A DNA stretch of 64,000 nt from Eukaryota sp. TZLM1-RC. Its lineage: Eukaryota; Metamonada: BaSk clade. The notes below the pieces were generated by a model. That model did not search any database, was not told the DNA's origin, and saw only the letters and a program-made list of their open reading frames with translations. Position 1 is the first letter of the stretch. The number at the start of each line of letters is the position of its first letter. This document shows positions 28,525-39,303 of this stretch, in pieces. The DNA lies in assembly GCA_040285825.1 (NCBI GenBank), contig JAUPSS010000004.1, positions 1,426,001 to 1,490,000 of the forward strand, in the 5' to 3' direction. Position numbers and translations under genes: made by a program.

Positions 28525-29223
28525 ATGTCCAATCTTCCATATGATGATTTGTCGTCATATCATTTCTGCATACGGATTGCAGTCACCGGAACCACGCCGA
28601 AATGTGGTAAATCATCTATCCTTTCATCCTTTTGCTACAGTAAATCAATAGCTGACAATCCAGAGCTCTCTTCGCTATCGTCAAATGCAGTCTACCTGAG
28701 TTACCAACCTCATCAACTGGACATTCCTAATGCCACAACTAACCTACACCGTTTCGAATATTACGAACTTCCCAATCCTAACGCCAGCCCCAGCCCTAAC
28801 CCTAACTCCAAAATCCTTTCTCATTTGTTTTCATCACTTTCTGGAATAGTATTTGTAGTTGATTTAACTAACCATCATTGTTTGGAATCTCTTGCTGATT
28901 TAATAAAAACTTATGTACAACACCCTTACCAACGATATGTGGTGTTATGCAGTAAATCAGATTCAAAAGATAAAGCTGTGACAAAAGATGACGTCATCAT
29001 GGCGTGTGATGACGTGGCAAGTGGTAGCAGGGTTTTAGTGGAAGAAGTGTCTGTTTTTGAAAATTCAAATGTTTTTGATAGTTTGATTGCTTTACAATCT
29101 CAAATTTTGGATGATTTAAGGAGATCGGATTTAGGTAAAACTGATCTCTATTTCAGAGGTATTAAGATTGGTCCAGAACAGTGGAAAATTGAAGAAATTT
29201 TGGAAGGTGTGGTGGAACTGTAG
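28525..29223 (+). CDS. Ras-like small GTPase-fold protein with degenerate motifs
   Basis: 232 residues from ATG 28525. The P-loop is TTPKCGKSS (residues 23-31) after a strand CIRIAVTG. A second strand pair ends in SGIVFVVDL, and the G4 region reads VVLCSKSD (residues near 140) where NKxD is standard. No DxxG of the switch II region is visible; the equivalent is EYYELPNP followed by a Pro/Asn/Ser-rich insert. It may be a GTPase-like scaffold or a weak nucleotide binder. A 61-codon frame (28362-28544, MEGREEEIRLSSLNDIGDRI) overlaps its start and could be an upstream exon or leader; I cannot tell. Confidence 0.55.
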   Translation: MSNLPYDDLSSYHFCIRIAVTGTTPKCGKSSILSSFCYSKSIADNPELSSLSSNAVYLSYQPHQLDIPNATTNLHRFEYYELPNPNASPSPNPNSKILSHLFSSLSGIVFVVDLTNHHCLESLADLIKTYVQHPYQRYVVLCSKSDSKDKAVTKDDVIMACDDVASGSRVLVEEVSVFENSNVFDSLIALQSQILDDLRRSDLGKTDLYFRGIKIGPEQWKIEEILEGVVEL

Positions 29224-30671
29224 AATTTTTATTTGATATTAGCAATTTTATTTTATTTATTTAACTTGATTTGAAATTATTTTTTCTGTCTTTATCACAT
29301 TAATACCACATGTTTGGGTATTCGCTGAGATCAGCAGTTGTTCTGCTCCTGATTATTTTACACAATTTACCAAAGTCAGAATTAAACAGGATTTAAGTTG
29401 GTTGGTCATAAATTAATTGTTATTTAAAGTTGAAGCATTTAAAAAAACACAAATAGAAGAGCTATTCATTTTAAAAAAGCAAAATCTAAAGTTTCAAATA
29501 AAAACACCATATCAGTAATTTTTATTCAAATCAAGAGTTTACTGGTCCACCAGTCTGTCATGTCAGAGTTTACGACAACAGTTGATGGCTTATTCCCATA
29601 TTCTTTCAGCATCAATTTCACGTTTGGTTTTTGAAATTGACAACATAATGTTACCTGTACTTCAACCATTTGGTTCTATGGGTTTAATTACTCTTGTTTT
29701 AGTGGAGCTGGTGGGACTTAAATAGACTCACAACAAAGTGATGTTACAGGTTACGTGTCAATTCTTTTGCTTTGGTTTGTAAAGCGATTTAGATTGTAAA
29801 TCAATCGTTTTTTGGTTATATACTATTGACACTATGAACCAATAAAATGAACCCTAACCCCAACCAATATTGCCCTAACCCTAACCCTTCAACGAACTAA
29901 CCTAGCCCTTTATAATGACATTTTTTTTCAAATTGTTTTTTTTTTTTCAAATTTTTTCATTTGTCAAGCTGCTGAAGAAATTTGGACTGTATTTGCTGGA
30001 GATTAATTTAAGTTCATCAAGTTTTTCTGGTATCTGATCACTGTCGATGATCGAAAAAAAATCCAAAAAATGAGATCCATTCCTAATGTTGTATTTATAA
30101 TGAACAATTAGTTAGGTTTTTCGGAAAGTCTTGCAGAATATTTCAAATGATTATAAAGCAAAGTTAGTTTGAACAATGACTCTGCATTTGAGTTTAAAAG
30201 CAAAATTATTTATCACTCAATTTTTGGGTATTTCTAACCAGCAATGTAAAGTTCAAATTACAGTACAAAAGTACATTTGTTGAATATTTTTAGCTTTGAG
30301 ATTTATTACTAAATAATTGAGACTATCCGAATTAGACTTCCAAAAATCTTCCATAATGTCTTTCTCAGCACATTTTATTATTGTGTTTGACGAAGCAGAT
30401 GGAGTCGTCACATACTTTAATCTCATTTTAATTGGATTTCTGTAGTTTTTGGTGGGTTTTTACATTGCAAAGTTTTATATAAGCAATTTGCTTTACATTA
30501 ACTCTTGTTAAAACTATTTGGTTAGAGAGATTGTTCAACACCTTATACAATCGGAAACATTTCAACAAAAACAATTAAAAATAAATAAAAAAATATTAAA
30601 AAAATTATTCCATTTATTAAATAAACTGAATTCACTACAATTATACAACTTACTAAACTTAAACCAAATCC
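29224..30671. other. intergenic with telomere-like repeats
   Basis: Nothing coding is convincing. A 50-residue plus frame at about 29572-29730 (LRQQLMAYSHILSASISRL...) has no domain. Contains the CCCTAA cluster at 29849-29906 listed separately. Confidence 0.5.
29849..29906. repeat. interstitial telomere-like CCCTAA cluster
   Basis: About five CCCTAA or CCCCAA hexamers in 58 bp (aaccctaaccccaacc, then gccctaaccctaaccc). Another run of CCTAAC and CAGCCC hexamers lies inside the GTPase coding sequence at 28780-28808. Confidence 0.7.
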
Positions 30672-31649
30672 TCACCAAAATTCTTGAAATAGACTCTGTT
30701 GCTGAGCCAACAACTTGCCCAATTCTGAAGTCTCACTTTTTTCCGCCCTTTTCTCCACATTTTCAACTTTTTCCGCCACTTTATCCGCCATTGGAACCGT
30801 TTCTGGCTCTGTCAAAACCTCAGTTGTTTCCAATCTTGCAGCTCTATCTCTTGCTTGTTTTAAGCGTCGAAATTCCTCCTGAGAAGCCATTTTGGTTCTC
30901 TTGAGACCTAGAATTAGCACCAAATTTTAAAAATTTCGCAACACACGCTTTGAATAAGCCAAACCACAAGCATTACATAGAGTTTTAGGTCCATCCGGCC
31001 CTTTTCTCCATTCTGGAGTTTCAGTAGTTCCACAGCGATGGCAATAGTGACTCTCCATTGCCTTTTTTGGTCTTTTTAATGGTGGTTTTTCTGCAGAAAC
31101 GGGCCTTCTCTTCTTTCTTGGCGAGGTTTCAATAAGCTCGTCGTAATCAATATCGGCTCCATAAATCTCTTCATCCGGCAAGTACTCTTCTTCTTTCAAT
31201 GCCGTCCCCACCGATGTTGCTTCTGATAATTCTTTGGTGACTCTTCCTTTTCTGGTTCTTTTGTAGGGTTCCGTGTAGATTTCGGTAATGTCGGTTTGAG
31301 TGGTGGTAGTCTCCAATCCTTCAGGTGAAATCAAGGAGAGTTCGTCATTGAGATTGTACAAGTTTCCCAGAAACTTATGCACGTGACCAATCAAATGATG
31401 ACGTGAAGAGCTTCCATAGTTGCCAGACAACAACTGCTGAATTAATGAATTCAATACTTTGACATCTTCAATTATTTTGTTTGCACTTGTGGTGGTCTCA
31501 AAAATGGTGCGCTGGTCTGAAAGAACTGGGGCAGTGGCAATACGAGATTTCTTTTTGATCGGTGAGGTATCCGGGGTGGTGTAGGCATTGGCTAGGTGAG
31601 TGAGAGCTTCAAAGGAAGTGAATGCGGAATGCGGAGAGGAAGATGACAT
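30672..31649 (-). CDS. GATA-type zinc-finger transcription factor
   Basis: Exon 1 31649-30947 and exon 2 30907-30672, 312 residues. One GATA finger CHRCG...CNACG (C-x2-C-x18-C-x2-C) near the end of exon 1, with [11 protein letters not shown] basic stretch SPRKKRRP and PLKRPKK just before it could serve as NLS. The N-terminal half is acidic and Ser/Thr-rich. Splicing extends the finger with SKRLKRTK and a helical charged tail ([16 protein letters not shown]...[13 protein letters not shown]). Without splicing exon 1 would run into a stop at RNF, cutting off this basic tail, which in GATA factors contacts DNA. The gene faces away from the LINE scrap at 32.2 kb. Confidence 0.85.
30908..30946 (-). 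other. intron, 39 nt, in the GATA gene
   Basis: Minus-strand donor GTGTGT, branch-like CTAAT eight bases from the acceptor TTCTAG. Removal joins SKR to LKRTK, the usual GATA continuation, in frame and avoids the TAA. Confidence 0.75.
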
Positions 31650-32157
31650 TGAGAATCGTGATCGATGATGTGATTTGATTGGTTAATTTGATTGAGGGAG
31701 GAAGTTAGTAGATTTCAATGAGATCTGGGCTTGATGTTTGGAAGATTTTTAGAGGCTAACCCAAAGTAGATATCAGAGTATAAGGTATCAGACGAAGATT
31801 TTATCCAAGTGAAAACGATAAGTTGCCAATAGAAGTTTGTAATGGATGAAGAACAGTCTAAACCACACAGTGGAAAAAACAAGCATGGGCAAGGAGATTT
31901 GATAGTCAAGGTACGGAGACCAAAGAGAAGACGCAGTAATGGAGCCAAGGAGTCAAAGAAGGTAGCAACACCATGAGGACGTTGGCTTGTTTGAGATCAA
32001 ATCTTCAAAATAAAACTGATGACCAAGAACTGATGATCTTCAGTCTTTTGTTTTTATTCTTTATTTTTTATTTTTTATTTTTACTTTTTATTTTTAGTTT
32101 TTATTTTTCACTGGTCAAGACGAGTATGTGTAATGACCATTTTCACAGATTAAGTTT
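31650..32157. other. GATA gene 5' flank and T-rich stretch
   Basis: About 31650-31950 is the presumed promoter. 32041-32110 is a simple (TTTTTA)n-like run. No gene seen. Confidence 0.55.
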
Positions 32158-32390
32158 TTTAAGCTATATTTATTTATTAGAAAACTTATAAATCAACATC
32201 TAAAAAAATCCATCTCTCCCAAAACAAAAACTCTAGATGCAACTCTCTCCTAGTGATTATTTTACATCAGAAACCATCTTCAACATCCCCTTAAAAATAG
32301 AAAACACAATTCTATTTTGCCAAAACAATCTGTTGAAATTTCTGTTAGTTCTTCTCTTTACAACCATTTCAAAATGTGTCAAAAATACGA
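32158..32390 (-). mobile_element. LINE-A 3' tail
   Basis: Minus strand reads VKRRTNRNFNRLFWQNRIVFSIFKGMLKMV, in pieces, matching the C-terminus at 23.7 and 37.2 kb. The tail is truncated at its 5' side. Confidence 0.7.
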
Positions 32391-33117
32391 AATTATTTTA
32401 TTTTTAAAATTATAATATTTCCAGAGGTGAAACCCGAGCAAAATTTAATCATTTGGTCATCCGTATCAGTCAGATAATGTCAGATAGATGTTTGGGACCT
32501 GTTAATCAATAAGGCTATCAGATTTGCTTGAAAACGTTGATGTACTATCAGATTCTCTCAAAACATTGATCAATGGAATACTGCAATTAATTATAGCTAG
32601 ATAAATAAATATTGTTGTGAACTTTGTCAACATTGAAAACTTAAATGTTTATTATCATTTTTCCAATTGTTGATGATAAGGGCATTGAAGTTTGATTTCT
32701 TCAGATTCCACAAAACTCGACATCAGTAAAATGTATTTGGTGTATTTGGTGTGGTTGATACTGTTCATAATTAAAGGAGGTGCATGATGATTGAGGACAA
32801 TAATGTATTTATTAAAAGATTTAGCAAAGAAAGTCAGTGACAATGAGACTAATTTTGGTTCTTTTATCAGATAGAAACCATGAAAGTTCAATCCCACCTA
32901 ATGATTAATTAATTAATGATTAATTCGGATGGGTAGTTGGATGGGTAGGTAATGGAATACTCTTTCAAAAACACATAATCTCTGTGATCTTGGTCAAACG
33001 AGGAATGATGGTTTCAACTCCAAAAAACCTTTAATAAATCCTGAATACATTATCAAAAAGTATCGTATTCAAGTTGTATAAGATTAAAAGCAAGGTTGTC
33101 ACTTTAAGGAACTCATA
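32391..33117. other. intergenic, no recognised gene
   Basis: AT-rich. A minus frame at 32655-32897 shows no domain. Possible 3' region of the LRR gene. Confidence 0.5.
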
Positions 33118-34020
33118 CTATAGATACACTTCGATTGTACGGCCGAGTCCTTCTAAATATTCTGCAATGTCCAAATCACCACAATTATGGTCCAGCTTGA
33201 TGGTTGTCAAGGTTTTATTTAACTTTAAAGAGTCAACAATTGCAATCAAACCATCATTCTCAATGCAGTTATGGCTCAGATCAAGAAATGTGAGGGATTG
33301 ATTAACCATGAGAGATTCAGCAAGAGCCAATGCAGAGTTATTCGTGATCCCAGTTCCTCCAATTCCTAAGACGGTCAGCGACGTATTGACCATTAGTGAA
33401 TTGGCTATGGCCTCAACTGCCTTATCTCCTAAACAATTATTACCTAAATGCAAGGTTTCGAGTGTCTTATTATCTACTAGAGCCTCTGCAAACGCCAACC
33501 CTCCTTTACTTCCTATATCATTGTCATCTAGTCCAAGATAACTTATGGCTGAGTTGTATTTTAAGGAATTCGCAATGGCAATCGCTCCATTATCATTTGA
33601 GATTGTACTGATCAGATTAGCACTCAAAAATAACTGCTTCAATGTATTGTTGTTGAGAATCGACTGTGCGATTCCTTCTGCTCCAACAGGTCCAATATAA
33701 TTCCCATAAAAAGCAAGACATTCAAGTGTGTGGTTCAATGCCAAACCATTAGCTATTGCCAGAGCACCTTCATGACCTATCTGGGTTGCACCTAGATTGA
33801 GAGAGGTCACAGGTAGGTTTAAAGACAACATCTGTTCAATGGCTCCAACTTCAGCTTTATTCAACTCTATCCAACTGAGATTGAGTTGAGAACATCCATC
33901 GAATATTTGATCAATTGCATCAAGTATGTAGTCATTGAGATCGGTGAGGGAAACAATAGACTTTAAGTGTTCTAGAAAAGATTCCTTTGATAATAAATGA
34001 TTCACATGTGAAGAGAACAT
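33118..34020 (-). CDS. leucine-rich repeat protein, RI/NLRC3 type
   Basis: 300 residues from ATG at 34020. After a ~50-residue helical N-terminus come about eight 28-residue repeats of the ribonuclease-inhibitor type, each with L-x-x-L-x-L then GA-x-AIA-x-L or similar (VTSLNLGATQIG, LECLAFYGNYIG, LKQLFLSANLI, ISYLGLDDNDIG, LETLHLGNNCLG, LTFLDLSHNCIE). Such proteins form horseshoes that bind protein partners. No NACHT, kinase or membrane segment is present, so it is a stand-alone repeat protein. Single exon. The 3' end lies 730 bp from LINE debris. Confidence 0.85.
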   Translation of the reverse strand: MFSSHVNHLLSKESFLEHLKSIVSLTDLNDYILDAIDQIFDGCSQLNLSWIELNKAEVGAIEQMLSLNLPVTSLNLGATQIGHEGALAIANGLALNHTLECLAFYGNYIGPVGAEGIAQSILNNNTLKQLFLSANLISTISNDNGAIAIANSLKYNSAISYLGLDDNDIGSKGGLAFAEALVDNKTLETLHLGNNCLGDKAVEAIANSLMVNTSLTVLGIGGTGITNNSALALAESLMVNQSLTFLDLSHNCIENDGLIAIVDSLKLNKTLTTIKLDHNCGDLDIAEYLEGLGRTIEVYL

Positions 34021-34089
34021 GTTAATTAAAGGTACTGTGTGTAGTGCTCAGTTTTCAAAGTGTTGTTTGAATTGTGGGAAACATTTGTT

Positions 34090-34712
34090 TATGTGGGACA
34101 TTCCCATAATTGCACGATGTATTTTCGTGCGGAACAATTACATAGACTAACTTTTACTCAAATAATGAGGCCTTTCTATACCTCTCATTCTCGCTTCAGC
34201 AATCGCAAACATATTCAGAAATACCAACTTATTTCTATTTAATAGGTTTCTTTCACCATTGTTACTTGATTTACAATTATCATTATTGCAAGCTAATAAA
34301 TCATGGCATGTAGTGCCGGCTTTTTTTTCTCTCTGATAAAATCCTGGATTTTTGACTTTCAAGAAAGCTCCCACTCTTTCAAAACAAACAGGACATTTTG
34401 CTGAAGTTAATGCTTCATTGATCATCAATACTTCAAAACCATTTCTCTACAGAAACTGAATCCATCCAGTTCTTCTAGTAGGCCAATGACGTTTTAAATT
34501 CTTGGAACCATATTTACCATAATCACCCATTAGAATTAAAATGTCTTTGGGATGCCAAGCTTTTGAACAAAGCTGTTTAACAACCAACTTTCATTCTGTT
34601 GCTTGTGAATAAAAGCTTGCATATTATGAATGCTCCACAAGTCAATTCTATATTCTATTGTCAAATATATATAAATATTGCCAAAGTTTGGCAACCACAA
34701 GGTTTGAGAACT
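34090..34712 (-). mobile_element. Fanzor C-terminal remnant
   Basis: Minus strand has INEALTSAKCPVCFERVGAF, zinc-ribbon cysteines, NRNKLVFLNMFAIAEARM and the end RPHYLSKS, then the conserved terminal hairpin (34113-34129) and GGGAATGTCCC palindrome (34105-34095). Upstream pieces continue with stops to about 34712 (KYGSKNLKR, RRTGWIQFL, TKIWQYL region). RuvC-I is absent. It lies between the LRR and GNAT genes. Confidence 0.78.
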
Positions 34713-34867
34713 CTGAAATGGTTGCGGAATTCTGTAGCTAAAACCTCACATTTATTCTTATCAAATTAGATTTGATTCGCCATAAGAACCCCTCTTTTTG
34801 AACTATTCGCCTTCAAGTAATGAAGAAACGGTTTCTGAAAAAATAACAAAAACAAAATTTATAGAGA

Positions 34868-35752
34868 CTATTGAGGAATATCTACCAAATCTACAAAATC
34901 CAAACCTCTCAATTGATCTAGCATATCAACTATTCCAACATCCAAAACTTCAGCATCATCAGCCTTACACCAATCATAATACTCTTGGAGAAAGGCAATA
35001 ATCCGGGATGCAGGAACCTGGTCAACATTGGAATCTACACAAACGGTGAGCATATACTCTTCTTCAAGGCAGGGCTTCTTGCGGTACTCCTGAGGAAGGT
35101 AATACTCGAAAGCGAGGCGGCGAAAACCCTTGGAACTCCAAAATCCACGAGCAGAACCACTATAGGGATCAAGACTTACTTCAGCGAAATAGAGAGGTTT
35201 CTCAGCAAACTTACCATCTACATGAATCATACTATCCTTCCATACTCTGGAGGCTAGTCCTTGACGCTTGTAATCAGAATGAGTGGCAAGATAACCAATG
35301 AGCACACATTCGTTATGAGGAAATACATCAATTGAAACACCACATACAACCTGGTTCTCCTCATTTGTAATGAGAGAAACATGGCAATGTGGCTGAGTTT
35401 CATCATAATGGCTGAGATGAACACACTCATTTTCAACAGGATCATCCTTAAATGTTGTCCGAAGCAAACTAATCCAGCCAGGCGCGAGTTCTTTACGCTG
35501 CGGAAGGGTAGCATACTTGTACTTGGCATCTGTGAGATCTAATGGCAATGAAACCTGCTTGTTTGGGAGTACCAATGTTGACCCAAACGTACTCGGTTTT
35601 TTCTTACGCTTCTTTACACCACGGGAACAGCCTGTGATTTCTGAGGAAGAAGAACCGTCATTCTGGAACATAAAACAGCTGGAGGTAGAGAGCAACAAGA
35701 GGAGAGTAAAATGGATTACTGGTTCGCATCTTTCAATTTGATGTCCTTTCAT
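34868..35752 (-). CDS. GNAT-family N-acetyltransferase
   Basis: 294 residues from ATG 35752. Motif A is CVLIGYLATHSDYKRQGLASRV (residues 149-170, in two stretches), with the Q/R-x-x-G-x-A acetyl-CoA loop RQGLA at 163-167. A later strand-helix FAEVSLDPY...ARGFWSSKGFRRLAFEYYLP matches motif B. It acetylates an amine or protein N-terminus; the substrate cannot be told. The first 30 residues are hydrophobic (HFTLLLLLSTSSCF), which could be a signal anchor or non-coding lead, as Met28 is an alternative start. A run KKRKKKP follows. Confidence 0.78.
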   Translation of the reverse strand: MKGHQIERCEPVIHFTLLLLLSTSSCFMFQNDGSSSSEITGCSRGVKKRKKKPSTFGSTLVLPNKQVSLPLDLTDAKYKYATLPQRKELAPGWISLLRTTFKDDPVENECVHLSHYDETQPHCHVSLITNEENQVVCGVSIDVFPHNECVLIGYLATHSDYKRQGLASRVWKDSMIHVDGKFAEKPLYFAEVSLDPYSGSARGFWSSKGFRRLAFEYYLPQEYRKKPCLEEEYMLTVCVDSNVDQVPASRIIAFLQEYYDWCKADDAEVLDVGIVDMLDQLRGLDFVDLVDIPQ

Positions 35753-36238
35753 GTTCAGTAATCATTTTGTTTCCTGAATTGTTTTGGTTTAAATTTTAAT
35801 TATATAGTGCAAAATGTCTGAGTTAAATCATTCATAAAACAGTATTAGCTACATTACCATTAGTATCTGGGAATTCTTCTGGGAAACTTATTTCTAGCAA
35901 AAACCTATTTTATTCAAACGAAATTGTTAAAAACTAAAAATCAATTTTTACGATCTCCACGTCTACCATTGAAAATTTATCTACAGCATTTTCTTCATAA
36001 AACAATACAGCAATAAGATTAGTGTATGAGTCAACAAATATTTAATCTCAATTATTCTCTATACCCTCAAACCAGACCATATAACGACAAGTTACATTAA
36101 CAAGACTAATGCAAACCCACATACTACAAGAGATCAGCTGCAATATGATCAGTTGCATAATGTTGATAACGCAATATATTGTGTGAAGATCAAAAATCTG
36201 AATAATTCTGTTGACTGCCAACTTCCAACCTCCATTTG
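35753..36238. other. divergent promoter region between GNAT and RWP-RK genes
   Basis: AT-rich 486 bp without a gene, between two genes transcribed away from each other. Confidence 0.55.
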
Positions 36239-36934
36239 ATGGATTCCCGAAAAAGGATATTGAGCTATGAAATCATAAGCCAACACTTCAACAAGCCTTT
36301 GCAACAGGCTGCCGCACTGCTTGGTATTGGCAGAACAACGCTGAAGCAACGTTGTCGTGAATTAGGAATCCCAAAATGGCCTTATGTACGTCGTTACCGT
36401 AAGACTAGTGAGACATCCGAGAATCCCGCTCTATCGACACCTCCCCTGCAACCTGCTCCAGTTCGAATGTTTAACCCATACCACAATGTTCCTTCCCATT
36501 GTTCTACCCCTGTAGTTAGCCCAGTACCGTCATGGGTGGTGAAGCCTCCCACGCCGACGTGTAACCTGGTGTTTACGGGAGACAATGGACCTGTGGAGGT
36601 CGGGACGACCAACCATGTTGCTGCATACATCAGGGACCTGAACTATATATCCTTCTTCACTGTGTGTCATCTTAACGAACCAGCTTACTTTAGGAAGAAC
36701 CGGGCTGTCCATTTCCTCATTACGGATATCGCTGTGCGTAGATGTCCAGTTTTATTGTGTTTATTGTCAAGTTATTGCCATTTGTTTGGCTTTTTTTGTA
36801 AATATTTATTTTTAGTGTTTTGTTGTGGTCAACAATATCCAACAGTTGCAACCTGTTCTTTTGAAACATATATCTTTTTGTTGAAACATACAATTCATCC
36901 TCATTGTGTGCAAACATTTGTTGATACAAGTTAG
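36239..36934 (+). CDS. RWP-RK domain transcription factor
   Basis: From ATG 36239 the first 50 residues form an RWP-RK domain: RILSYEIISQHFNKPLQQAA, ALLGIGRTTLKQRCRELGIP and KWPYVR. The signature reads KWPYVR instead of RWPxRK. The domain binds DNA as a helix-turn-helix and is known in plants and various protists. A Pro/Ser/Thr-rich stretch follows. Beyond about 36725 the frame becomes hydrophobic (CPVLLCLLSSYCHLFGFF), so the true coding end may be an unseen splice near there. Function presumably transcription regulation, target unknown. Confidence 0.75.
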   Translation: MDSRKRILSYEIISQHFNKPLQQAAALLGIGRTTLKQRCRELGIPKWPYVRRYRKTSETSENPALSTPPLQPAPVRMFNPYHNVPSHCSTPVVSPVPSWVVKPPTPTCNLVFTGDNGPVEVGTTNHVAAYIRDLNYISFFTVCHLNEPAYFRKNRAVHFLITDIAVRRCPVLLCLLSSYCHLFGFFCKYLFLVFCCGQQYPTVATCSFETYIFLLKHTIHPHCVQTFVDTS

Positions 36935-37049
36935 CTTATCTGTGTGATCATCAACTCAAAAGTGTCACAGTTTCTTTTTTTTCCTTTTTTTTCACAAAAG
37001 TTTCTTTTTTTTTCATTTTTTTTCACAAAAGTTTCTTTTGTTTACATTA

Positions 37050-38520
37050 CATTATTTATTAAAACTTATAAATCAACAGCCAAATAATCCGTATCTCCCA
37101 AAACAATTCTAATAGATGTACCCCTCTCATAGTGAGATCCAAGAGAACGCAAAGCATCAGAAATCGACTTCAACATCCCCTTAAAAATAGAAAACACAAT
37201 TCTATTTTGCCAAAACAATCTGTTGAAATTTCTGTTAGTTCTTCTCTTTACAATCATTTCAAGCTCTGCCAAAAAACGTATAGTCGTTTGAGCAAGTGAA
37301 CCAAAAAGAGAAAAAAGAAATTGATACAAACTGAATTTTGCATGCTGTTGACTGGACAATTGAGACAATGGTTCTTTGTATTGTTTGATTTTAAAATTCT
37401 CAGCATTTGAAAGATGATTAAGAATTTCAGAATTCGCAAGTTTTTAATTTGAAACATTACAAGGATCAACAGACATTACATCCAATAAAATGAAGCTTTC
37501 ATCTAATTTAGGTTATATTAAATCACCTCAATTATTCTTGTGAAAATTATCTTCAGAATCAAACAAATTTGACAACAGAGGTTCCAAAAAAAGATTCAAT
37601 TCTATGAGACTTGCACATACAATATAATGGGTCTCTAACAGCAGCATGAACCTTGCTTCTAAAAGTAATAAAATGTTTACAATTTAACAAATGAGTAATT
37701 GTAATCTTTCGAGAACATTTACAAATTTAATTATGAGGTATAATATCTGGCCAGATAAAGGAACGAACTTTCTTATTCAAAATCCAAGCAGAATCAGTTA
37801 AGAGAGTGCCATAAACTTTAGGAATTGTTGTTACTTAGGCAGAAGAAGTACTGTCACACATATCTTGTAAAAGATTTGCAAAAGCGGGATTCTGTTTCTT
37901 GGCCATGCCAAATCTAACATCAAATTTCAAGCTTTCAAATATCTTGGACAACTTTTGTTGAAGGTTTTTACAACAAAACTGTCAATTCAAACGAGATCAG
38001 TTGGGAATTTTTTGAATTGATTAGGAAAAACATTTAATATAGTTCAACTTTTCAAACAAATCTATGGTGATTTCAACATTATTTCTTAAAAACGGACCCA
38101 AATGACGGATAAAATTAAATGAATATAACTTGGCTTGAATTTGCTTTTCAATACCATCAACTATTTTAGGAACTGTAGAATTCAATAGTAAAACACATTT
38201 AGTTAAGTAAAGTCGAAGGCCTACTTTGTTATATAAATCTGTAAAAAACATACAATTGCTTCCCTAAAAATCTGTAAGCCATCTAACAACATCATCATGG
38301 AAGAACAACATCATCCATATAAGCAATCATTATTAACGAAGGAAACATCTCATGAATTTGTGATAAAATAGGATGAATTGCGAAACAACACAAAAGGAGT
38401 CCTAAAGGATCTACTTGCTTTAAACCACTTGATGAACACAAAATGGCATTACAAAAACGCAAGTTAGAATTTGTGCTACATGTTGAACGGAAATACGGTA
38501 ATTGGATTAATAATTGCATA
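37050..38520 (-). mobile_element. LINE-A copy, inverted relative of 22.3-23.9 kb
   Basis: Minus strand has, in order, CSSSGLKQVDPLG and AYMDDVVLP (38.5-38.3 kb), a thumb (LTKCVLLLNST), a knuckle region and the nuclease-like tail NRNFNRLFWQNRIVFSIFKG (37.2 kb) to LGDTDYLAVDL. Frames are broken. Nearly the same bases as the copy at 22.3-23.9 kb on the opposite strand. Confidence 0.85.
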
Positions 38521-39260
38521 AAACATTTAAAAATAGAAAATCCTACTAGTCAACAAATTGTTGATTCTGTAATTCAAAGACGAAAATCAAAAATAATTTT
38601 AATCAATTTTCATCACCTCTTATCCGAAGAATATATATAAGTTTCATGATGCTAGTTCATTCGCTAGTTATACTATTTTTGATCAATCTGTTGAGTTTCC
38701 AGCAATTGACATCATCTATATCATCAAAAAGTGTCATTTAGAATAACATGATTTTGAAAGAAAAATTGTAAATATTATGTTGGAATATGATTATCCTTTT
38801 CCCAACCATCATTAATTTTAACAACCAATGATGTAAAATAGTGTTCCAATTTGGGTAAGATGAAACTGAAATGTTTAATCAATTATGTATCTGATTGGGA
38901 GATTTACTTCAAAAGGCACCACTTGATATATTAATCAAATTCAGCAATACATTTGATAGATTTTATAGTATTTGCGAAATATTAAATCAAAAACAATTTG
39001 AATTATTGCATAAATGTTGTTTTAACAATAGAACATTAATCAATGTATATGATTTACCTGATGATGATTTTGTTGAATTATTATTGAAATTTAAAAATTC
39101 TATTTCAAATTAATAAATATAAAGCAAAGAATGATGTCACTATTCGAGTATTGAGAAAAATAAACATAAATAGATATTGAATGAAAATGGCTGGGAATAA
39201 AATTCCATTTGCAGATAAATTAATTGAACAATTAACAAAGAATATAAATGTAAAAGTTCA
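38440..39260 (+). pseudogene. unidentified protein remnant, inverted copy
   Basis: Mirror of 21.48-22.20 kb: ETGNWINNCIK-like start, then RFYSICEILNQKQFELLHKC and LINVYDLPDDDFVELLLKF. Stops and a frameshift. Like its partner it diverges from LINE-A RT, so the two travelled as one block. Confidence 0.4.
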
Positions 39261-39303
39261 AAATTAAAGTTTATCTGAACGATTGTTGAATCAAATGATA
39301 TTC

